From positions 1 through 64,000 of the forward strand of contig NZ_JAHRWW010000035.1 of NCBI RefSeq assembly GCF_019104945.1: a DNA stretch of 64,000 bases, read 5' to 3'. The DNA comes from Thermomonas sp. Its GTDB lineage: Bacteria > Pseudomonadota > Gammaproteobacteria > Xanthomonadales > Xanthomonadaceae. The position numbers and the translations under genes are program-made. Below, in pieces: positions 17,540 to 26,427 of the stretch. Every line of letters starts with the position of its first letter. Positions within the stretch are counted from its first letter, which is position 1. The notes under the pieces are model-generated. The model ran no database searches. It was given only the letters and a program-made list of their open reading frames with translations, and had not been told where the DNA came from.

Positions 17540-17905
17540 TCAGCGCAGTAACAGCACCGCCGGCAGCGCCATCAGCCCAAGCACAAAGACGATAGCCAAG
17601 AAGGTCAGCACGACGCGGGCCGGGTTAGCGCGCAGCACCGTGGCAAAGGTTTCTGCTGTCCCGTCTTGCTTGGCCGCCGCGTACTCGGCGCGTGCACGCG
17701 CACCGCGCTGCGTTTGATACGCCGCCATAGCGCGCTTGGCTTGGTCTATATCGGCATCGTCCTTGATCCAGACCCCACCAACAGTGATGCCCCACAGACT
17801 AGGCTTGGTTTCGTAATACGCGATCTTCTCAGCATCCAGCAGCGCACGCACATCGTCTGCTTCATCGTCAGGGACATTGCGTAAATTCAATAATAGCTTG
17901 GCCAC
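17540..17905 (-). CDS. DUF6164 family membrane protein
   Basis: The 121-residue product begins with a compact domain (AKLLLNLRNVPDDEADDVR), then a charged helix, and ends in one membrane segment (about residues 97-119). I recognise it as DUF6164-like, a family found beside speA in xanthomonads. The start is GTG with AGGAA six bases upstream. It lies 21 bases after speA and is probably in its operon. The resemblance of the N-terminus to nucleotide- or ligand-sensing DUF2007 proteins is only an impression. Confidence 0.78.
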   Translation of the reverse strand: MAKLLLNLRNVPDDEADDVRALLDAEKIAYYETKPSLWGITVGGVWIKDDADIDQAKRAMAAYQTQRGARARAEYAAAKQDGTAETFATVLRANPARVVLTFLAIVFVLGLMALPAVLLLR

Positions 17906-17926
17906 GAGTAATTCCTACGCGCCACA

Positions 17927-19813
17927 TTACTGCGGCGTGTCATCCAAATAGGTATAGGCCGTTAGCCCCGCTTCTAGCGCAGCTTTCAGACGTTCGCTCT
18001 CCTCGGTGGGCAGCTGCGCGGCATCGACTTTGGCGTTGTATTCGGCACGCAGATCAGCCAGTTGGTAGCCCACGTAATCCAACATCACATCGGTGGTGTC
18101 GCCACGCCGCTGGCGAGTGATGGCAAAGCCTGTTTCGGTGCTGCGCACTTCAATGGCATCGGTATCGCCAAACAGATTGTGGATGTCACCCAAAATCTCT
18201 TGGTAAGCGCCAACTAAGAAGAAGCCGAGCCGGTAATTTTCACCCTTGCGCAGCGCGTGTAGCGGCAGCGACGTGTCGAGGTCTTCGTTTTCCACATAGG
18301 TGTCGATCTTGCCGTCAGAATCGCAGGTGAGGTCACAAATGACACCACGCGTGGTAGGTGCTTCATCGAGGCGTTCAATCGGCGCGATGGGAAACACTTG
18401 GTCGATCGCCCACACATCGGGCATCGATTCAAACACGCTGAAGTTGACGAAGTATTTGTCCACCAACCGTTCGTTGAGCTCATCGAGCAGATCACGATGA
18501 CTTTTTTCGTCGTACGTCAGGCGCGCTTTGACCGCGTGCGCGATGGCGTAGAACAGGTCATCGATACGTGCGCGCTGGATCAAATCCAGCTGGCCCAATG
18601 TGTACAGCGTCAAACCTTCTGCATGCGCATGTGCGGCCTCGTGGAACACTTCCACCGCCGGGCGCTCGTGCATCTCGGCATGCAGCTCACGCAGTTGCCG
18701 CACCGGATGCGACTCATCCGTATGAGACTCGGGCACACGCCCTTCCGGCGCACGCTCGACCTCGGTGACATTGGTCACCAGCACCGCATGATGCGCCGTC
18801 ATCGCACGGCCGCATTCGGTGAGAATACGCGGCGGCACAAGCCCTTCTTGCTGGCAGGCTTCCGCCAGCGGCTGCACGATGCTAGACGCATAGTGATGAA
18901 TGCCGTAATTCACGGAGTTGTATGAACGGCTGCGCGTGCCTTCGTAATCGATCCCCAAGCCGCCGCCGACATCGACATGGCTGATCTTAGCCCCAAGCCG
19001 CGACAACTCAACGAAGTAACGAGTGGCTTCACGCATACCCGCCGCGATATCACGCACGTTGGAAATCTGGCTGCCCATGTGGAAGTGCAGCAGCTTCAGG
19101 CAATCGCCCATGCCGCTATCGCGCAGCTCTTTCCACAGGTTCAGCAGTTGCCGCGGGTCGAGCCCGAATTTGGCTTTATCGCCACCGCTGTTTTGCCATT
19201 TGCCTGAGCCTAACGAAGCCAGCCGCATGCGCACACCCAACCCCGGCTTCACACCTAGTGCGGCCGCTTCTTCCAACGCCACTTTCAGCTCAGAAGGTTT
19301 CTCGATGACGATAAACGTCTGCAGCCCTAACTTGCGCCCAATCAGCGCCAAGCGGATGTATTCGCGGTCTTTGTAGCCGTTGCACACAACCGTACTGCCG
19401 GGCCGCGACAGCGCCAACACCGCCATCAGCTCAGGCTTGCTGCCCGCCTCCAACCCAAAGCCTTCACCGTGATGGCTGGCCAGGGTGCCGGCCACGCCGT
19501 GGTGCTGATTGACCTTGATCGGGTAGATGGCGGTATAACCACCGCTGTAGTTCCAATCTTTTTGCGCCTGTGCAAACGCGGCCTGCAGCTTGCCAAGACG
19601 ATGCCCCAAAATTTCTGGGAAGCGCACCAATACCGGCAGGTTGCCATCCTGCGCCAGCGAGGCATCAACGATCTCCGGCAGCGCCAGCGCTGGCCCATGC
19701 GCACCGGTGGGGCGCACCATGATGCGTCCTTGTGCATCCACATCGAAGTAGCCGTCCGCCCAATGCGGGATCGAATAGGTTTTACGCGCAAGATCAAGCG
19801 ACCAAGAGGACAT
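17927..19813 (-). CDS. speA: Biosynthetic arginine decarboxylase
   Basis: PLP enzyme that makes agmatine from arginine, the first step of polyamine synthesis by this route. The fold type III PLP lysine lies in YPIKVNQ, and the N-terminal SLDLARKTYSIPHWADGYFDV stretch is diagnostic. Length (628 residues) is normal. ATG 19813 is preferred over GTG 19822 on similarity. A TACAAT -10-like box lies at 19846-19851. speE lies 1.4 kb away on the other strand with a PatB-like gene between them, so the two polyamine genes are linked but not in one operon. Confidence 0.95.
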   Translation of the reverse strand: MSSWSLDLARKTYSIPHWADGYFDVDAQGRIMVRPTGAHGPALALPEIVDASLAQDGNLPVLVRFPEILGHRLGKLQAAFAQAQKDWNYSGGYTAIYPIKVNQHHGVAGTLASHHGEGFGLEAGSKPELMAVLALSRPGSTVVCNGYKDREYIRLALIGRKLGLQTFIVIEKPSELKVALEEAAALGVKPGLGVRMRLASLGSGKWQNSGGDKAKFGLDPRQLLNLWKELRDSGMGDCLKLLHFHMGSQISNVRDIAAGMREATRYFVELSRLGAKISHVDVGGGLGIDYEGTRSRSYNSVNYGIHHYASSIVQPLAEACQQEGLVPPRILTECGRAMTAHHAVLVTNVTEVERAPEGRVPESHTDESHPVRQLRELHAEMHERPAVEVFHEAAHAHAEGLTLYTLGQLDLIQRARIDDLFYAIAHAVKARLTYDEKSHRDLLDELNERLVDKYFVNFSVFESMPDVWAIDQVFPIAPIERLDEAPTTRGVICDLTCDSDGKIDTYVENEDLDTSLPLHALRKGENYRLGFFLVGAYQEILGDIHNLFGDTDAIEVRSTETGFAITRQRRGDTTDVMLDYVGYQLADLRAEYNAKVDAAQLPTEESERLKAALEAGLTAYTYLDDTPQ

Positions 19814-19897
19814 TGCAGCCACACCAACAACACTAGAGGAGGCGCATTGTAGCCCCCTCGTGCATGCGCTACCCGATCCCGCGTTCAGGCTAAACGC

Positions 19898-21055
19898 TTA
19901 GCGCGCCACAACCGCCTGCGCCATCTGATGCACGGCCTGTGCCAGCAGCGGCCGCGGCAGGGCAAAGTTGAAGCGCACATGGCCCTCGCCCATGCAGTCG
20001 CGGCCGTCGGTCAACGCCACCTTGGCCTGTTGCAGAAAGAACGGCTGCGGGCTGGGCGTAAGCGCCAGTGCGCGGCAGTCCAGCCACGCCAGATAGGTGC
20101 CCTGCGCGGGAATATGGCCGACCTGCGGCAGCTGCTCCGCCAGCTCCTGCGCCAGCAGATCGCGGTTACCCTGCAGATAGGCCAGCACTTGTTGCCGCCA
20201 CGGCTCGCCCTGCGCCCACGCTACCGTTTGCGCGATCACCCCAAACGTGGCGGTGGCGTCGTTGACGCGGTGGCCGATCTTGCGCCACAGCGCGCGGTCC
20301 GTGTCGCGGGTGAACACGAATTGTGCGCACTTAAGCCCCGCCAGATTCCACATTTTGGAAGCCGACACCGCGGTGATGGCCTGCTGCGCCGCGGTCTCGT
20401 TAAGCGCCGCATACGGCACATGCTGCGCCCCCTCAAACACCAGCGGCGCGTGGATCTCGTCGGAGAACACCCGCGCGCCGTGGCGCTCGACGATCGCGCT
20501 GATCCGCAGCAGTTCTTCGCGAGAGAAAACCTTGCCAATTGGGTTATGCGGATTGCATAGCAGCAGTAAACCGGCCCCTTGAGCAAATGCGGCGTCCAGC
20601 CCAGCTTCGTCCATCACCCAGCCCTCCCCCTCACGCAGCATCGGCAGCTGCAGCACCGGGTTGCCGCACCATTCCAAAATAGGGATGAACGGCATGTAGC
20701 AGGGCGTCGGCACCACCACCGGGGTGCCGACCGGCAGGAAATGCCGCAGCACCACCTCCAGCGCGCTCAGCACGTCGGGCATCACCTGAATATCATCGGG
20801 AGCCACCGCCCAGCCGTGGTGCGCCTGCTGCCAGCTGGCACAAGCCTCGCGCAGATCCCGCAATAGTTTGGTGGTAAGGTAGCCGGTGAGGCCATCGGTC
20901 ATCACCTTATCCAGCGCCTGCCGAATCGGCGGCGCGATACCGAAATCCATTTCCGCCACGAACGCGCCAATGCAGCCTGGGAACGCCGTCCATTTGCGGC
21001 TACCGGCGGCACGGAGCTGGTCGGCGGTTAAGGTGTCAAAGTGCGCGATTTCCAA
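19898..21055 (-). CDS. PatB/MalY-type PLP aminotransferase (C-S lyase)
   Basis: Fold type I PLP enzyme of the MalY/PatB group, usually cystathionine beta-lyase-like C-S lyases. The PLP lysine motif is SASKMWNLAGLKC, and NPHNPIGKVF is typical. I prefer the TTG start at 21055 because AGAAGG lies eight bases before it; an ATG at 21085 has no ribosome-binding site. It separates speA from speE. Like argS and speE it appears richer in G and C at third codon positions than its neighbours. Confidence 0.87.
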   Translation of the reverse strand: MEIAHFDTLTADQLRAAGSRKWTAFPGCIGAFVAEMDFGIAPPIRQALDKVMTDGLTGYLTTKLLRDLREACASWQQAHHGWAVAPDDIQVMPDVLSALEVVLRHFLPVGTPVVVPTPCYMPFIPILEWCGNPVLQLPMLREGEGWVMDEAGLDAAFAQGAGLLLLCNPHNPIGKVFSREELLRISAIVERHGARVFSDEIHAPLVFEGAQHVPYAALNETAAQQAITAVSASKMWNLAGLKCAQFVFTRDTDRALWRKIGHRVNDATATFGVIAQTVAWAQGEPWRQQVLAYLQGNRDLLAQELAEQLPQVGHIPAQGTYLAWLDCRALALTPSPQPFFLQQAKVALTDGRDCMGEGHVRFNFALPRPLLAQAVHQMAQAVVAR

Positions 21056-21154
21056 TGCGATAGCCTTCTGTAAATACCAAAACATTTAAGACGGTGGCGG
21101 AGTCCGCCCCTTCCTATCCGGGTAAGGATAACCGGCCCACCGTTAGATTCCCGC

Positions 21155-21160
21155 TACAAT
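21155..21160 (+). promoter_or_regulatory. Putative -10 box of speE
   Basis: TACAAT lies 37 bases before the speE ATG, which has its own AAAGGA ribosome-binding site. A matching -35 box is not obvious. Confidence 0.5.
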
Positions 21161-21197
21161 CCGCACCCTAGCTTTCTTTATCAAAGGATATTTCGCC

Positions 21198-22052
21198 ATG
21201 ACCGACGCCACCTGGCTGCATGAGAATTTCGAGCACACCGGCTCGTCGATCGGCTTTCGCATCACCCGCAAGCTGGATGAAGTGCAGTCGCCATTCCAGA
21301 AGATCGAGATCTATGAATCGACCGACTGGGGCAATGTGATGCTGATCGACGGCGCGATGATGCTGACCAGCCGCGACAATTTCTTCTACCACGAGATGAT
21401 GGCGCACCCGGCGCTGTTCACCCACGCCGCGCCGAAGCGGGTGGTGATCATCGGTGGCGGCGACTGCGGCACCCTGCGCGAAGTGCTGCGCCACCCGGGC
21501 GTGGAAAGCGCGACCCAGTGCGACATCGACGAACAAGTCACGCGGATGGCCGAGAAATATTTCCCGGAACTGTGCGAATCCAATAATGATCCGCGCGCCG
21601 AGCTGCTGTTCGACGACGGCATCGCCTACATGGCCAATTGTGCGCCGAACAGCGTGGATATCGTGATCGTCGATTCCACCGACCCGGTCGGCCCGGCCGA
21701 AGGCCTGTTCAACAAGGCGTTCTTTGAAAGCTGCCATCGCGCACTCAAGGCCGACGGCATCTTGGTGCAGCAGAGTGAATCGCCGCTGGCCCTACTCAAG
21801 CTGATCAAGGAAATGCGGGAAGAGATGGGCAAGGCCGGTTTCGCCAGCTTCCAGACCCTGCCGTTCCCGCAGCCCTGCTATCCCACCGGCTGGTGGAGCT
21901 GCACCATGGCCAAGAAGGACACGAACGCCGACTTCGGCTTCCGCGAGGTCGATGCCCGCGGCAAGAGCTTCGACACGCTCTACTACACCGCCGATGCGCA
22001 CAAGGGCGCGCAAGTGCTGCCACCGTTCGTGGCTAAGGCGCTCGCCGAGTAA
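21198..22052 (+). CDS. speE: Spermidine synthase
   Basis: Transfers aminopropyl from decarboxylated S-adenosylmethionine to putrescine. The signature VVIIGGGDCGTLREVLRH and the catalytic-loop region VDSTDPVGPAEGLF are intact, and the 284-residue length is typical. AAAGGA precedes the ATG. With speA it supplies an agmatine-to-spermidine route, though the agmatine-to-putrescine genes are not in this window. A strong terminator follows. Confidence 0.95.
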   Translation: MTDATWLHENFEHTGSSIGFRITRKLDEVQSPFQKIEIYESTDWGNVMLIDGAMMLTSRDNFFYHEMMAHPALFTHAAPKRVVIIGGGDCGTLREVLRHPGVESATQCDIDEQVTRMAEKYFPELCESNNDPRAELLFDDGIAYMANCAPNSVDIVIVDSTDPVGPAEGLFNKAFFESCHRALKADGILVQQSESPLALLKLIKEMREEMGKAGFASFQTLPFPQPCYPTGWWSCTMAKKDTNADFGFREVDARGKSFDTLYYTADAHKGAQVLPPFVAKALAE

Positions 22053-22059
22053 GGTTACA

Positions 22060-22096
22060 CCGGGCATTGCAAATTGCGATGCCCGGCACGTTTTAC
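22060..22096 (+). terminator. Intrinsic terminator of speE
   Basis: An eight-base perfect stem CCGGGCAT / ATGCCCGG (22060-22067 and 22079-22086) is followed by CACGTTTTACTTT. Confidence 0.8.
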
Positions 22097-22146
22097 TTTC
22101 TTCACACCCGGTATGTTCCTCTGTTGATCTAGGATCAGGGGGCCGG

Positions 22147-24042
22147 ATGGATCAATCTTTCGCAGCACGCTTGCTGGCGATGCTCTTCGCATTGAGCATC
22201 GGTTTGGCGTGCGCGCAATCGGCCCCGCCAAATCCCAAGGCCACGCCTGCAGCACAGTTTGATGAAGTACTCGAGCGCCTCGTTGGGCCGTACTCCATGG
22301 ATCTTGCGCCCACGCTCTACAACGACAACCTAGACCGTTTGCGCACATTGATCCCCGGCGGTGACCACGCTCGCGAGATTCAATTTCGCTCGGTGTATTG
22401 CATCAGCCAACACTGGCGCGACCCCAAGCAGGGCTTAGCCTACAGCGATGACGCCATTAAACGCGCCCATGCGGTGGGCGACATCGCCTCTGAGGCACGC
22501 GCGATGTTCTGCCGCACGGCCTACACCCTGCGCCTGCACGGCACCAAACAGGGCCTTGCCGAGGTCAATAAAATCATCGCCTTTTTGCAAGACACGCCCG
22601 AGCAACAACTGCTCTCGGAGCTATACCTCTATCGCGGCACCCTGCTTTCAGAACTTGGCGAACAAGCCAAAGCGCTGCTGGATTACCAGCGCGCGCGTGC
22701 AGGCTACCGCGCCATTGGCATCACCAAAGACCTAGATGAACTGCTGCTGCAGTCAGCGATTACCTATCGCCGCATTGGCGATTGGGCGCAGGCCGAACGC
22801 TATTTCAAATCCTCCGTACAGCGCATGCAGGACAAGCAAGACTGGACGCGCACTGTTACCAATCTTATCCAACTTGGATTTTTGTACGACGAATCCGGCA
22901 ACCCGCAAAAATCGCTGGCGGCCTTTGAGCAAGCCGTTGCCGTGGCGACCGAGCACAAAGACCCCACCGATATCGGCGGCGCAAAACTAGGGCTTGCCTC
23001 TGCGCAGATCAGCCAAGGTCAGTTCGACAATGCATTGCAATCACTCACCGAGGTCAAGGCCGCGTATGCCGAGGCGGGAATCGACCCGCGCCAAGACATG
23101 CTGCTTCTGCTTACCGGGCAAGCCCATGCAGGCAAAGGGCAACATACCGAAGCGCTTGCTTACTATCAGAAGGCACTGCCACTGATCGAACGCGACGGCA
23201 ACGAACGTTACCTTGCCTTGCTCTACCAAGCGCAGGCGGCGAGCGAGGAAGCGCTTGGCCGCAGCAAAGAAGCACTGAATGATTACCGCCGCTACAGCAC
23301 GCTGCAACTGGGCTTGCAACAAAAAATGCGGCTGGAGCAAAGTCGGCTGCTTGAGTACGAGTATGAAATTCGCCGCCGCGAATTTGAAAACCAACGACTA
23401 CGCACCGAAGCGGCGGGCCAGCAAAAGCAAGTGCAATCGCTTGAACGTGAGCGTCGTTGGCAAATCCTCGCGCTTACGCTTGGCGTACTGCTGCTAGTTG
23501 CACTACTTGTGCTTGTTCTGCGACAGATCCGCAGCGCCAAGCAGTTACGCATCCTTGCAATGACCGACCCGCTTACCAGCACGCTCAGCCGCCGTGCGGT
23601 TGAAGCGGCCCTCGATCGTCACCTTGTGCGCACTCAGCAACACGCGCAGCCCATCAGCGTGATGATGCTGGATCTTGATTACTTCAAAGCCATCAACGAT
23701 CGCCACGGCCACCCCATTGGTGACGAAGTGCTGCGCACAGTCACCGCCTGCTGGAAAGAACAGCTGCGCGACAACGATGCGCTGGGGCGGATTGGCGGAG
23801 AAGAATTCATCATTATTTGCCCAAATACCGATGCAGCGCAGGCACAACTGATCGCAGACCGGCTTTTGCAAACTACCCGCATGATGCGGCTGCCTGAAAT
23901 CGCCCACGATCTGCTGCCGATCACCACCAGCATCGGTATCGCCCAAGGCCAGCCGAATGAAACGCGCGAAGAACTGATTGCCCGCGCCGATGCGGCGCTC
24001 TATCAAGCCAAGCAGCAAGGCCGCAATCAGGTTGTGCTCTAA
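22147..24042 (+). CDS. TPR-repeat, membrane-anchored diguanylate cyclase (GGDEF)
   Basis: Predicted to make cyclic di-GMP. A signal peptide (about residues 1-22) exports a TPR-rich region (about 40-420). A membrane segment (WQILALTLGVLLLVALLVLVL) then returns the chain to the cytoplasm for the GGDEF domain. The active site is GGEEF and an RxxD inhibitory site (RDND) lies five residues before it, so activity and product feedback are both plausible. ATG 22147 is chosen for its AGGGGG site and signal peptide. The TPR domain probably senses a periplasmic protein or peptide. Confidence 0.88.
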   Translation: MDQSFAARLLAMLFALSIGLACAQSAPPNPKATPAAQFDEVLERLVGPYSMDLAPTLYNDNLDRLRTLIPGGDHAREIQFRSVYCISQHWRDPKQGLAYSDDAIKRAHAVGDIASEARAMFCRTAYTLRLHGTKQGLAEVNKIIAFLQDTPEQQLLSELYLYRGTLLSELGEQAKALLDYQRARAGYRAIGITKDLDELLLQSAITYRRIGDWAQAERYFKSSVQRMQDKQDWTRTVTNLIQLGFLYDESGNPQKSLAAFEQAVAVATEHKDPTDIGGAKLGLASAQISQGQFDNALQSLTEVKAAYAEAGIDPRQDMLLLLTGQAHAGKGQHTEALAYYQKALPLIERDGNERYLALLYQAQAASEEALGRSKEALNDYRRYSTLQLGLQQKMRLEQSRLLEYEYEIRRREFENQRLRTEAAGQQKQVQSLERERRWQILALTLGVLLLVALLVLVLRQIRSAKQLRILAMTDPLTSTLSRRAVEAALDRHLVRTQQHAQPISVMMLDLDYFKAINDRHGHPIGDEVLRTVTACWKEQLRDNDALGRIGGEEFIIICPNTDAAQAQLIADRLLQTTRMMRLPEIAHDLLPITTSIGIAQGQPNETREELIARADAALYQAKQQGRNQVVL

Positions 24043-24074
24043 AGACGCCTGTGCCCGCATTCTGGCGGCGTCTT
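24042..24074. terminator. Hairpin between convergent genes
   Basis: AAGACGCC and GGCGTCTT form a perfect eight-base stem between the convergent GGDEF and glnK genes. There is no long T-run, so its strength as a terminator is uncertain. Confidence 0.55.
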
Positions 24075-24081
24075 ACCTACA

Positions 24082-24420
24082 TCACAGCGCGTCGCCATCC
24101 AGCTCGCCCGTGCGAATGCGCACCACTCGTTCTAAATCCCAAACAAAGAGCTTGCCGTCACCAATCTTGCCTGTTCCGGCGGCTTTGATAATCGCCTCTG
24201 TCACCGCGTCCACTTGATCATCGGTCACCGCGATTTCCAGCTTGATCTTCGGCAGAAAATCCACCACGTATTCCGCGCCTCGATACAGCTCGGTATGGCC
24301 CTTCTGGCGGCCAAACCCTTTCACTTCCGTCGCGGTGATCCCGGCCACGCCAACATCGGCCAGCGCTTCGCGCACATCGTCCAACTTGAACGGTTTAATC
24401 ACCGCCATGACCATTTTCAT
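24082..24420 (-). CDS. glnK: Nitrogen regulatory protein P-II
   Basis: Small trimeric signal protein that reports nitrogen and energy status to transporters and enzymes. The 112-residue product starts MKMVMAVIKPFKLDDVREAL and has the T-loop uridylylation tyrosine in RGAEYVVDF. GAGGAGG precedes the ATG. In many relatives glnK is followed by amtB. Here its downstream neighbour is the convergent GGDEF gene, and no ammonium transporter lies in the window. Whether GlnK or GlnB is the better name cannot be settled here. Confidence 0.93.
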   Translation of the reverse strand: MKMVMAVIKPFKLDDVREALADVGVAGITATEVKGFGRQKGHTELYRGAEYVVDFLPKIKLEIAVTDDQVDAVTEAIIKAAGTGKIGDGKLFVWDLERVVRIRTGELDGDAL

Positions 24421-24582
24421 CTTGTAAGCCTCCTCATCAATGCGTCAAAGCATACCTTGACTATTCCGTGCATACTGCATCCTTGGTAATTTAAGATTTT
24501 TCTGACGCCGCGCCGCGCCCTGCACCGACGGCGTTCATGCCCCTCCTTGCGGCATGCTGGCCACACGTGCAGGAGAACCCCC

Positions 24583-24867
24583 ATGATGACCGCCCCCATG
24601 ATCGATCTTTCGCAACTGGATGACCTCGCCCGCCGCCTCAGCAGCCTTGTGCCGCCCGCCCTACGCGAAGGCCGCGACGAGTTGCAGCAAAACTTCAAAA
24701 CCGTGCTGCAGGCAGGCCTTGGCAAGCTGGATCTTGTCACCCGCGAGGAGTTTGACGTGCAGCGCGCGGTACTCTTGCGCACCCGCGAAAAACTAGACGC
24801 TCTCGAGCGCCAGCTCACCGAACTGGCAGACGCCGCCTCTGCCGATAGCACCACGCCCCGCCACTAA
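24583..24867 (+). CDS. ubiK: Ubiquinone biosynthesis accessory factor
   Basis: The 94-residue product matches the UbiK/YqiC (BMFP) family: an amphipathic N-terminal helix (LSQLDDLARRLSSLVP) and a C-terminal coiled coil with REEFDVQRAVLLRTREKL. UbiK partners UbiJ in the aerobic ubiquinone-synthesis complex; ubiJ and ubiB lie at 51-54 kb in this window. ATG 24583 is chosen because AGGAG precedes it; the frame extends upstream to 24547. It lies 12 bases before comM. Confidence 0.88.
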   Translation: MMTAPMIDLSQLDDLARRLSSLVPPALREGRDELQQNFKTVLQAGLGKLDLVTREEFDVQRAVLLRTREKLDALERQLTELADAASADSTTPRH

Positions 24868-24878
24868 GCGCCGCCACC

Positions 24879-26393
24879 ATGAGCCTTGCAATCGTGCACA
24901 GCCGTGCGCGCGTGGGTGTGCACGCGCCTGAAATTCGGGTCGAAGTGCATCTCGCGGGGGGGCTGCCTGCGATGTCGATCGTTGGCCTACCTGAGGCGGC
25001 CGTGCGCGAGGCCAAAGATCGTGTACGTGCCGCCATTCAGTGCGCCCAGTTTGAGTTTCCCGCACGTCGTATCACGATTAACCTCGCTCCTGCTGATCTT
25101 CCTAAAAGTGGTGGCCGCTTTGACCTAGCCATTGCCCTCGGCATTCTCGCGGCGAGTGGGCAAATTCCAGTTGCGGCGCTCGATGGTTGGGAGTTTTTGG
25201 GCGAACTTGCGCTCACCGGCGAGCTGCGCGAGGTGGATGGCGTACTTGCCGCTGCGCTGGCGGCAGGCCAGTCCGGCCGCAAACTCCTTGTGGCCCCGCA
25301 TAACGGCGCTGAAGCGGCATTGGCTGGAACGGTTGAAACCCACACCGCGCGCACGCTGCTGGAAGTGTGCGCGGCACTAGAGGGGCGAAAATCACTTCCT
25401 GCGGCGCAGCCACTGCCGCAGCGCCCCAGCACCGAACCCGACCTTGCCGACGTGCGCGGGCAAACCCAAGCGCGGCGCGCACTGGAAATTGCCGCCGCAG
25501 GCGCGCATCACCTCCTTTTGATTGGCCCACCGGGAAGTGGCAAAACGCTGCTGGCCTCGCGCCTTGGCGGCATTCTGCCGCCGCCCACGCAGGCAGAAGC
25601 GCTGGAGGCGGCGAGTATTGCTTCCACCAGCGGCCGCGGACTAGACCTTACCCGCTGGCGGCAGCGCCCGTTTCGCGCCCCGCACCACACCTCCAGTGCC
25701 GTGGCCTTGGTCGGTGGCGGCGCCGACCCTCGGCCCGGCGAGATTTCTCTTGCCCACAACGGCGTGCTGTTTCTCGACGAACTCCCCGAATGGAGCAGGC
25801 ACGCGTTAGAAGTATTGCGCGAACCGCTGGAATCGGGCCATGTGCACATTTCGCGTGCCGCACGGCATTGTGAGTTTCCCGCCAATTTTCAGCTGGTTGC
25901 CGCCATGAACCCCTGCCCCTGCGGCTGGGCCGGCGATCCTTCAGGGCGCTGCCTGTGCACGCCCGAGATGATCCAGCGCTACCGCGCGCGCATTTCCGGG
26001 CCTCTGATGGAGCGCATCGATCTGCATATTGAAGTACCGCGTTTGCCACCCAGTGCGCTGCGCACCGATGCGCCCCCTGTTGAGGCAAGCGCAGACGTGC
26101 GTGCGCGCGTGGTCGCTGCACGCGCGCGCCAGCAGACACGTAGCGAAACACCCAATGCGCGGCTTAGCCAAACACAAACCAATGCGTTCTGCCGCTTAGA
26201 AACGCGTGATTCATTACTGCTTGAGCGCGCAGTGGATGCGCTGCAGCTTTCTGCACGTTCGCTGCACCGCATCTTGCGCGTGGCCCGTACCATCGCCGAC
26301 CTTGCTGGCAGCGCGCAGATCGAAACACCCCACCTAAGCGAAGCAATTGGCTACCGCACACTGGAGCGTGGGAGTACAAGGGCGGCGGCCTGA
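24879..26393 (+). CDS. comM: YifB/ComM family Mg-chelatase-like AAA+ ATPase
   Basis: The 504-residue protein has an N-terminal Lon-like domain, a central AAA+ Mg-chelatase domain with Walker A GPPGSGKTLLASRL and a Walker B-type LFLDELPEW, and the C-terminal helical domain. ComM relatives act as helicases that promote branch migration during natural transformation. It follows ubiK after 12 bases, a pairing seen in xanthomonads. No strong ribosome-binding site is visible before the ATG, so translational coupling to ubiK is likely. Confidence 0.93.
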   Translation: MSLAIVHSRARVGVHAPEIRVEVHLAGGLPAMSIVGLPEAAVREAKDRVRAAIQCAQFEFPARRITINLAPADLPKSGGRFDLAIALGILAASGQIPVAALDGWEFLGELALTGELREVDGVLAAALAAGQSGRKLLVAPHNGAEAALAGTVETHTARTLLEVCAALEGRKSLPAAQPLPQRPSTEPDLADVRGQTQARRALEIAAAGAHHLLLIGPPGSGKTLLASRLGGILPPPTQAEALEAASIASTSGRGLDLTRWRQRPFRAPHHTSSAVALVGGGADPRPGEISLAHNGVLFLDELPEWSRHALEVLREPLESGHVHISRAARHCEFPANFQLVAAMNPCPCGWAGDPSGRCLCTPEMIQRYRARISGPLMERIDLHIEVPRLPPSALRTDAPPVEASADVRARVVAARARQQTRSETPNARLSQTQTNAFCRLETRDSLLLERAVDALQLSARSLHRILRVARTIADLAGSAQIETPHLSEAIGYRTLERGSTRAAA

Positions 26394-26411
26394 GCCTGCT
26401 TAGCCACCGCC

Positions 26412-26427
26412 CTGCCTCTTTAGGCAG
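26412..26427. terminator. Small hairpin between comM and aceA
   Basis: CTGCCT and AGGCAG form a six-base stem with a four-base loop at the aceA stop codon, between convergent genes. It lacks a T-run, so its role is uncertain. Confidence 0.35.

Noticed and set aside
24421-24582. Possible sigma-54 promoter upstream of glnK
   Set aside because: GG and GC pairs are present but their spacing is 9 or 11 bases, not the required 10.
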